From the NCBI RefSeq assembly GCF_016680995.1, contig NZ_JAEQMG010000181.1, forward strand, positions 1 to 23,535: DNA of 23,535 nucleotides, in the 5' to 3' direction. Made by a program: the position numbers and the translations under genes. The notes beneath the pieces were generated by a model that made no database searches, was not told the origin of the DNA, and saw only the letters and a program-made list of their open reading frames with translations. Shown in pieces: positions 19,301-23,535 of this stretch; within the stretch, counting starts at the first letter, position 1, and each line of letters begins with the position of its first letter. This DNA is from Ruminococcus difficilis. GTDB lineage: Bacteria > Bacillota_A > Clostridia > Oscillospirales > Acutalibacteraceae.

Positions 19301-21094
19301 ATGAAAAACATCACCAACGACATTCGTTATGTCGGCGTGAACGACCACAAAATCGACCTGTTTGAGGGTCAGTATGTCGTTCCCAACGGCATGGCGTACA
19401 ACTCCTATGTGATTATCGACCGGAAGATCGCGGTCATGGACACCGTTGACCGCAAGTTCACCCACGAATGGCTCAACAACCTCGAGGAAGCTCTCGGCGA
19501 CAGAAAGCCCGACTACCTGATCGTCCAGCACATGGAGCCTGACCACAGCGCGAATATTTTCAACTTCATGAAGAACTATCCCGACGCGACGATCGTATCG
19601 TCCGCAAAGGCGTTCACGATGATGGGCAACTTCTTCGGCACCCAGTTTGAGGACAGAAGAATCGTCATCAAGGAAGGAGACACCCTCGAGCTCGGCGCCC
19701 ACACGCTCAGCTTCGTCGCCGCTCCGATGGTTCACTGGCCCGAGGTCATGGTGACCTACGACGCAAAGGACAAGGTGCTCTTCTCCGCTGACGGCTTCGG
19801 CAAATTCGGCGCTCTCGACGTCGACGAGGACTGGGCTTGCGAGGCAAGACGTTACTACATCGGCATCGTCGGCAAGTACGGCGCGCAGGTGCAGAACCTG
19901 CTCAAAAAGGCGGCGGGTCTGGATATCGAGATCATCTGTCCGCTCCACGGTCCCGTCCTGACCGAGAATCTCGGCTACTACCTCAACCTCTATAACACAT
20001 GGTCGAGCTACGGCGTGGAATCCGACGGCATCATGATCGCCTACACCTCCGTTTACGGCAACACCAAGAAGGCTGTCGAGCTGCTCGCCGACAAGCTGAG
20101 AATGAAGGGCTGTCCCAAGGTCGTCGTCGCCGACCTCGCACGCGAGGATATGGCGGAGTGCGTCGAGGACGCGTTCCGCTACGGCAGAATTGTACTCGCG
20201 ACCACCACCTACAACGCGGATATTTTCCCGTTCATGCGTGAATTCATCAACCACCTCACCGAGCGCAACTTCCGCAACAGAACCATCGGTCTGATCGAGA
20301 ACGGCTCATGGGCGCCTCTCGCGGCGAAGACCATGAAGAAGATGCTCGAGGGCTGCAAGAATATCGAATACACCGACACCACCGTCACCATCACGTCCGC
20401 GCTCAACGAAAAGAGCAGCGAGCAGCTTGAGAAGCTCGCCAACGAGCTGTGCAAGGACTATCTCGCGCAGCACGACGAGACCGCTGACAAGAACGACATG
20501 ACCGCGCTGTTCAACATCGGCTACGGTCTGTATGTCGTCACCTCCAACGACGGCAAGAAGGACAACGGCCTGATCGTCAACACCGTCACACAGGTCACCA
20601 ACTCGCCCAACCGCATCGCGGTCTGCATCAACAAGCAGAACTATTCGCATCACGTCATCAAGAACACGGGCATCATGAACGTCAACTGCCTCTCCACCGA
20701 GGCGCCGTTCAAGGTATTTGAGACCTTCGGCTTCCAGAGCGGCAGAAACGTCGACAAGTTCGCCGACTGCACACCGCTCCGTTCCGATAACGGACTGGTA
20801 TTCCTGCCCAAGTATATCAACTCGTTCATGTCGCTCAAGGTGGAGGATTACATCGACCTCGACACCCACGGCATGTTTATCTGCTCCGTCACCGAGGCGC
20901 GCGTTACCTCCGACAAGGAGACCATGACCTACACCTACTATCAGAACTACGTCAAGCCCAAGCCCCAGACCGAGGGCAAAAAGGGTTGGGTCTGCAAGAT
21001 CTGCGGATACATCTATGAGGGTGAGGATCTTCCCGAGGACTTCATCTGTCCGCTCTGCAAGCACGGCGTTGCGGACTTTGAGCCGATCGAATAG
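19301..21094 (+). CDS. Flavodiiron protein fused to flavin reductase and rubredoxin (four-domain FprA/FDP)
   Basis: 597 residues. The N-terminal metallo-beta-lactamase domain (about 1-245) carries the diiron ligands HMEPDH (His77, Glu79, Asp81, His82), His145, Asp164 in SADGFG and His216 in PLHGPV. A flavodoxin domain (about 244-395) has the FMN loop TSVYGNT. A flavin reductase domain (about 405-545) includes NGLIVNTVTQVTNSPNRIAV. A C-terminal rubredoxin (562-597) has Cys565, 568, 583 and 586. The protein reduces O2 to water and/or NO to N2O, protecting anaerobes. The fusion carries its own electron chain, so it may accept NAD(P)H directly through the flavin reductase part (inference). ATG 19301 has GAGGT upstream. 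Monocistronic with promoter and terminator. Confidence 0.96.
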   Translation: MKNITNDIRYVGVNDHKIDLFEGQYVVPNGMAYNSYVIIDRKIAVMDTVDRKFTHEWLNNLEEALGDRKPDYLIVQHMEPDHSANIFNFMKNYPDATIVSSAKAFTMMGNFFGTQFEDRRIVIKEGDTLELGAHTLSFVAAPMVHWPEVMVTYDAKDKVLFSADGFGKFGALDVDEDWACEARRYYIGIVGKYGAQVQNLLKKAAGLDIEIICPLHGPVLTENLGYYLNLYNTWSSYGVESDGIMIAYTSVYGNTKKAVELLADKLRMKGCPKVVVADLAREDMAECVEDAFRYGRIVLATTTYNADIFPFMREFINHLTERNFRNRTIGLIENGSWAPLAAKTMKKMLEGCKNIEYTDTTVTITSALNEKSSEQLEKLANELCKDYLAQHDETADKNDMTALFNIGYGLYVVTSNDGKKDNGLIVNTVTQVTNSPNRIAVCINKQNYSHHVIKNTGIMNVNCLSTEAPFKVFETFGFQSGRNVDKFADCTPLRSDNGLVFLPKYINSFMSLKVEDYIDLDTHGMFICSVTEARVTSDKETMTYTYYQNYVKPKPQTEGKKGWVCKICGYIYEGEDLPEDFICPLCKHGVADFEPIE

Positions 21095-21115
21095 TCAAAC
21101 TTTTTGAATAACGAC

Positions 21116-21145
21116 AAAGGGCAGCCGCTCGGCTGCCCTTTCCGT
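21116..21145 (+). terminator. Rho-independent terminator of the flavodiiron gene
   Basis: Perfect 11-bp stem AAAGGGCAGCC (21116-21126) / GGCTGCCCTTT (21131-21141), loop GCTC, with CCGTTT following. Confidence 0.85.
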
Positions 21146-21153
21146 TTGCTTTC

Positions 21154-21188
21154 CGTCAAAAAAAGAAGGCTGACCTTTCGGTCAGCCT
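21154..21188 (-). terminator. Rho-independent terminator of the CHAP-dockerin gene
   Basis: 9-bp stem AGGCTGACC (21167-21175) / GGTCAGCCT (21180-21188), loop TTTC. On the minus strand it is followed by TCTTTTTTTGACGG. It lies 14 bases past the gene's stop. Confidence 0.85.
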
Positions 21189-21202
21189 CTGATTGGTAAT
21201 GA

Positions 21203-22573
21203 TTAAAAACCGTAAACGATGTACTGCTGGATTCTGGTAGCGTCGATAACAGTCGCTCTGCCGTCGAAGTCGAAGTCGCAGAGAGCAATCAGCTCAGAAG
21301 AAAGAGCATCCTCTCCCAGCGCTACGTAACGCTGAATCAGGGTAACGTCCTTGATATCTCTCATGCCGTCGCCGTCAACATCGCCGATGCCGATGCCGCC
21401 TACGGGAGCAGGGATCTTGTCCTGCTTCACGGGCTTCGTAACGGGAGCGGTGGTGGGAGCGATCGTTGTCGGCTCAACAGTTGTCGGAGCAACGGTGGTG
21501 GGTTCCAAAGTGGTGGGAGCAACCGTGGTAGGCACCTCGGTGGGTTCCTGCGTAACAACCGCAGTGGTGGGCGCCTCAGTGGGCTCCTCGGTGGTGGGAA
21601 TCACAACGGTCTCCATGATGAATTCTTCTTCCGTGGTAGGCTCTACAGTAGTAGTCGGCTCCTCGGTCACAGGCTCCGTGCTGCGCTTTCTGGGCAGCGT
21701 GGGCTTGAACGCGGAGGTTGTCTCCTCCTCTGTCGGATCCTCATTATCATCATCGTCGTCAAGAGCCTTGAGGTAGGTGCAGTAGTTGAGTGCAGCCCAA
21801 CCTGCTCTTCCCTTATAGCTTGTCTCACCCCAGACATTGCTGCCCGTGCTCTTGATCGCGGTGACCTTCAGCTCAGTGCCGTTGGGGATGCTGGCAACAA
21901 TACTGTTGCTTGTACCCGCGCCGCTTCTGAGATTCAGATAGTTGGCCTCGGTTCTGTAGTAGCCGGTCTCATAATCGGCAGAACCGTGGTTATCATCATC
22001 AGTGGGATTCACCACAACGTCGGGAGTATCGATCACGTAGATGTAGCCCTGGAAGATCCACCAGCTGCTGCCGCCGGGATTGGAATCGTAGATATTCGCC
22101 TCGGTGATGTAGAAGGACGGGCAGGAACCGTATCTTGCGCTCCATGCGGAGTTGGAAAGATACATGGTGCCGTCGCTGTCGATCTGCTCAACTACCGCAA
22201 CGTGTCCGCCGCCGCCGGGATAAGCCCAGCAGGCGATCGCGCCGAGACGGGGCGTCCAGCCGTAATCATAAGCGCCTGTGCTCTGGTTGTAGGGGAACCA
22301 GTTTTCCGCATTGCCCGTTGAGAGCTTGGGTCTTTGACCGGTGATCTCATAGGCTCTGCCCCATGCGTAAGCGGTGCAGTTGGGCAGTCCGTAGCCTGCC
22401 GCGGAAAAGACGTTGAGTGTGCTGTTATAATAGGGATTGTCATAAGACGGTTCCTCGAAGCGAGGGGTAAAGGTTAACGCGCTCGCGAAGATGTTCAGAG
22501 AAAATGCTGTTGTAAACAGAAGGACGACCGTCAGAATGACAGCGGGTACTCGTTTAATCAATATCGTTTTCAA
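21203..22573 (-). CDS. Secreted CHAP-domain protein with SH3 and type I dockerin
   Basis: 456 residues. The N-terminus (IKRVPAVILTVVLLF, ending ASA at about 32) is a signal peptide. The CHAP domain has catalytic Cys66 (LPNCTAYAWGRAYE) and His124 (GGGHVAVVEQ), implying a peptidoglycan amidase or peptidase. A bacterial SH3 domain (about 204-268) has NLRSGAGTSNSIVASIPNG and WAALNYCTYL. A Thr/Pro/Glu linker with VAPTT/VEPTT units (about 280-385) leads to the C-terminal type I dockerin with two calcium loops: DVDGDGMRDIKD (398-409) and DFDFDGRATVID (433-444). The dockerin should attach it to a cohesin scaffold. Start is TTG 22573 with AAGGGTG upstream; no ATG fits. Own promoter at 22654-22682, with WalR-like repeats between promoter and start. 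Confidence 0.93.
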   Translation of the reverse strand: MKTILIKRVPAVILTVVLLFTTAFSLNIFASALTFTPRFEEPSYDNPYYNSTLNVFSAAGYGLPNCTAYAWGRAYEITGQRPKLSTGNAENWFPYNQSTGAYDYGWTPRLGAIACWAYPGGGGHVAVVEQIDSDGTMYLSNSAWSARYGSCPSFYITEANIYDSNPGGSSWWIFQGYIYVIDTPDVVVNPTDDDNHGSADYETGYYRTEANYLNLRSGAGTSNSIVASIPNGTELKVTAIKSTGSNVWGETSYKGRAGWAALNYCTYLKALDDDDDNEDPTEEETTSAFKPTLPRKRSTEPVTEEPTTTVEPTTEEEFIMETVVIPTTEEPTEAPTTAVVTQEPTEVPTTVAPTTLEPTTVAPTTVEPTTIAPTTAPVTKPVKQDKIPAPVGGIGIGDVDGDGMRDIKDVTLIQRYVALGEDALSSELIALCDFDFDGRATVIDATRIQQYIVYGF

Positions 22574-22617
22574 AATAACACCCTTTCAAAAAAGAATTTG
22601 ATGTCGTTTCACGTGTA

Positions 22618-22645
22618 TGTTACTGTTTTGTTACCCATTCGTTAC
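22618..22645. promoter_or_regulatory. WalR(YycF)-like direct repeats in the leader of the CHAP gene
   Basis: TGTTAC (22618-22623), TGTTAC (22629-22634) and CGTTAC (22640-22645), each separated by exactly five bases (11-bp period). The first pair fits the published WalR box TGTWAH-N5-TGTWAH exactly. A weaker pair TGTTAC-N5-CGTTTT lies at 22747-22763. WalRK controls cell-wall hydrolases in Firmicutes, so the site suits the CHAP gene. The array lies downstream of the -10 (22654-22659), on the strand opposite to the gene, a position more typical of repression. Confidence 0.55.
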
Positions 22646-22653
22646 CATTAACT

Positions 22654-22682
22654 ATTTTACCACATCTTTCCCGCAAAATCAA
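22654..22682 (-). promoter_or_regulatory. Sigma-A promoter of the CHAP-dockerin gene
   Basis: -35 TTGATT (22682-22677), a 17-bp spacer and -10 TAAAAT (22659-22654) on the minus strand, with a leader of about 75 nt. The rest of 22683-22894 is AT-rich, with no gene recognised apart from the weaker WalR-like pair. Confidence 0.65.
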
Positions 22683-22894
22683 ATCCTAATAACCACGATT
22701 ATCACCAAATTTGACCCTGCGTTTTTGAGCAACATTCACAATATCTTGTTACCATTTCGTTTTTTGCCACATTTTATGCTGTTGGAGAATTATATCATCA
22801 CATTTCTCATTCAAAACGGGGTGCAAAAGAAATTTTGTAATCTTTTGCAGAAACTGTTCAAATCAGACAATCACATTTATTTCTCAAAAAAGTC

Positions 22895-22946
22895 TTGCTT
22901 TTTCCGAAAAAGTATGGTAATATATATCTTGCGGTTAAGAAACCGC
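22895..22946 (+). promoter_or_regulatory. Promoter and leader hairpin of tRNA-Arg
   Basis: -35 TTGCTT (22895-22900), a 17-bp spacer and -10 TAATAT (22918-22923). The short leader holds the hairpin GCGGTT-AAGA-AACCGC (22931-22946), which ends four bases before the mature tRNA 5' end. Confidence 0.7.
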
Positions 22947-22950
22947 ATAT

Positions 22951-23027
22951 GCGCCGGTAGCTCAGCTGGATAGAGTGTCTGACTACGAATCAGAAGGTCG
23001 GGAGTTCGAGTCTCTTCCGGCGCGCCA
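22951..23027 (+). tRNA. tRNA-Arg (anticodon ACG)
   Basis: 77 nt with CCA encoded. Acceptor stem GCGCCGG (22951-22957) / CCGGCGC (23017-23023), discriminator G and CCA. The D-arm has AGCTCAGCTGGATAGAGT. The anticodon stem TCTGA/TCAGA encloses CTACGAA with anticodon ACG (22985-22987), whose A34 would be read as inosine. The T-arm has GGGAGTTCGAGTCTCTT. All arms pair well. Confidence 0.96.
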
Positions 23028-23040
23028 AAGAGAATGAGAG

Positions 23041-23085
23041 TACAGCAGTGAGTGACACATTATTACTGCTGTATTCGAATTCTTT
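23041..23085. terminator. Hairpin after tRNA-Arg, probable terminator
   Basis: 9-bp stem TACAGCAGT (23041-23049) / ACTGCTGTA (23065-23073) with a 15-nt loop, followed on the plus strand by TTCGAATTCTTT. The minus-strand side (CTCTCATTCTCTTT) is also T-rich, so it may also end leftward transcription from the promoter at 23498-23526. The T-runs are broken, so strength is uncertain. Confidence 0.5.
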
Positions 23086-23089
23086 AAAG

Positions 23090-23490
23090 TTTATTTTCGG
23101 ATTGGGTTGTTCGTATCTTTACCCCATTCAACAACGTCATGTAAACGGTGTTACACGCACTATCCTCTTGATGTTTCCCAACATGAGAGTGAGTTGCCGA
23201 TGTAGTTACTAAACAAGAACGGAAGTTCACACAGATTTCCAATCTTGCAGAGTGGATCAGGCTCTTACTCCGTACAAAAGGTTATTCCCCAAGAATAACA
23301 ACTGTGTGTTGGTCGCTTTCCTGCTGGTAACAGGACTGGCTTAAAAGTCAGAGGTCATCGCGTAACTCTTATTTGACGGTTGAGTACCAGATACAGTGAT
23401 CCTATTCAGTTTTATGGCACAGTTTAATGATGTGAAAATGACAGCTTAGTTTGGTAGACGTGGGCTGTCTTTTCTTTTATAAACCATACC
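23090..23490. other. Gene-free, hairpin-rich region of unknown nature
   Basis: No ORF of note in any frame, and a visibly lower GC content than the neighbouring genes. Small perfect hairpins: GAAC-GGAA-GTTC (23217-23228), GTTATTC-CCCAA-GAATAAC (23281-23299), and GACAGC with GCTGTC (about 23442-23469) followed on the plus strand by TTTTCTTTT. The last resembles a terminator for rightward transcripts. Together with the leftward promoter beyond it, this could be an untranslated RNA or a decayed element. I recognise no RNA family. Confidence 0.4.
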
Positions 23491-23497
23491 AAATTAG

Positions 23498-23526
23498 ATT
23501 ATATAGCAGTTGCCGATTATTGTCAA
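23498..23526 (-). promoter_or_regulatory. Perfect-consensus sigma-A promoter directed leftward into gene-free sequence
   Basis: On the minus strand -35 TTGACA (23526-23521), an exact 17-bp spacer and -10 TATAAT (23503-23498): a full consensus match. Transcription would start near 23491 and run left through about 450 bp with no ORF to the hairpin at 23041-23073. Confidence 0.75.
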
Positions 23527-23535
23527 TCGAATTTA

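Noticed and set aside
19157..20254. Open frame opposite the flavodiiron gene
   Set aside because: Antisense shadow overlapping both divergent promoters.
22617..22973. 118-residue frame on the plus strand between the CHAP gene and the tRNA
   Set aside because: It runs through the promoters and into the tRNA, has AT-biased low-complexity residues (Phe/Ile/Leu/Lys), and has no ribosome site.
23217..23228. SOS box GAAC-GGAA-GTTC after the tRNA
   Set aside because: The core fits by chance-level matching, and it is far from the promoter at 23498-23526 and from any gene.
23090..23400. Tyrosine-recombinase C-terminal remnant on the minus strand next to the tRNA
   Set aside because: A short stretch is faintly similar (THSHV-like), but stops interrupt every frame and the conserved His-x-x-Arg box is not visible.

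Overview
This window is a chromosomal segment of a Gram-positive anaerobe of the class Clostridia, most likely a Ruminococcus-like member of the Oscillospiraceae. The evidence is a type I dockerin on a secreted protein, Thr/Pro/Glu-rich linkers, split transketolase subunits, a clostridial LexA, a four-domain flavodiiron protein, strong AGGAGG-type ribosome sites, sigma-A promoters, and GC-rich genes separated by AT-rich gaps. The species is an inference.

Layout. (1) 1-2035: the 3' end of yebC, then a complete group II intron (about 134-1990, minus strand) placed between yebC and a terminator hairpin. (2) 2036-4734: a leftward operon coaX - ECF S-component - birA for vitamin/cofactor uptake and use, with a heptamer repeat at its end. 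(3) 4784-9634: rightward genes for the two transketolase halves (terminator at 6716), then a tightly packed trio: cytosolic GH13 enzyme, EamA transporter and HAD phosphatase/phosphoglucomutase-like protein. (4) 9623-10365: about 730 bp without a normal gene, holding three 28-bp hairpin repeats, a 151-bp-period duplicated unknown element, several strong hairpins, a possible 10-codon ORF and palindromes in front of lexA. (5) 10366-11713: lexA, a LOG-family gene and a tiny Cys-rich gene, followed by a MITE-like element. (6) 11924-14180: a TepA/ClpP-like gene leftward, with a leader hairpin covering its ribosome site, and a CNNM/CBS/CorC membrane protein rightward. (7) 14191-16023: a leftward gpx-trxA-trxB peroxide-reduction operon. 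(8) 16056-19184: two small MGLF-starting proteins, one with a prion-like [10 protein letters not shown] repeat between two zinc ribbons, and a MATE exporter. (9) 19229-21141: the flavodiiron-flavin reductase-rubredoxin fusion. (10) 21154-22682: a secreted CHAP-SH3-dockerin protein with WalR-like direct repeats in its leader. (11) 22895-23535: tRNA-Arg(ACG) and about 500 bp of hairpin-rich sequence with a perfect leftward promoter but no recognisable gene.

Functional theme. Most genes are housekeeping. There is a clear oxidative-stress component suited to an anaerobe: thioredoxin-linked peroxidase, flavodiiron O2/NO reductase and LexA. The less explained parts are the intergenic structured repeats (9623-10222), the prion-like zinc-ribbon protein, the SD-masking hairpin of the tepA-like gene, the WalR-like array before the dockerin hydrolase, and the orphan transcription unit after the tRNA. 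All functional statements come from reading motifs by eye; no database search was possible.
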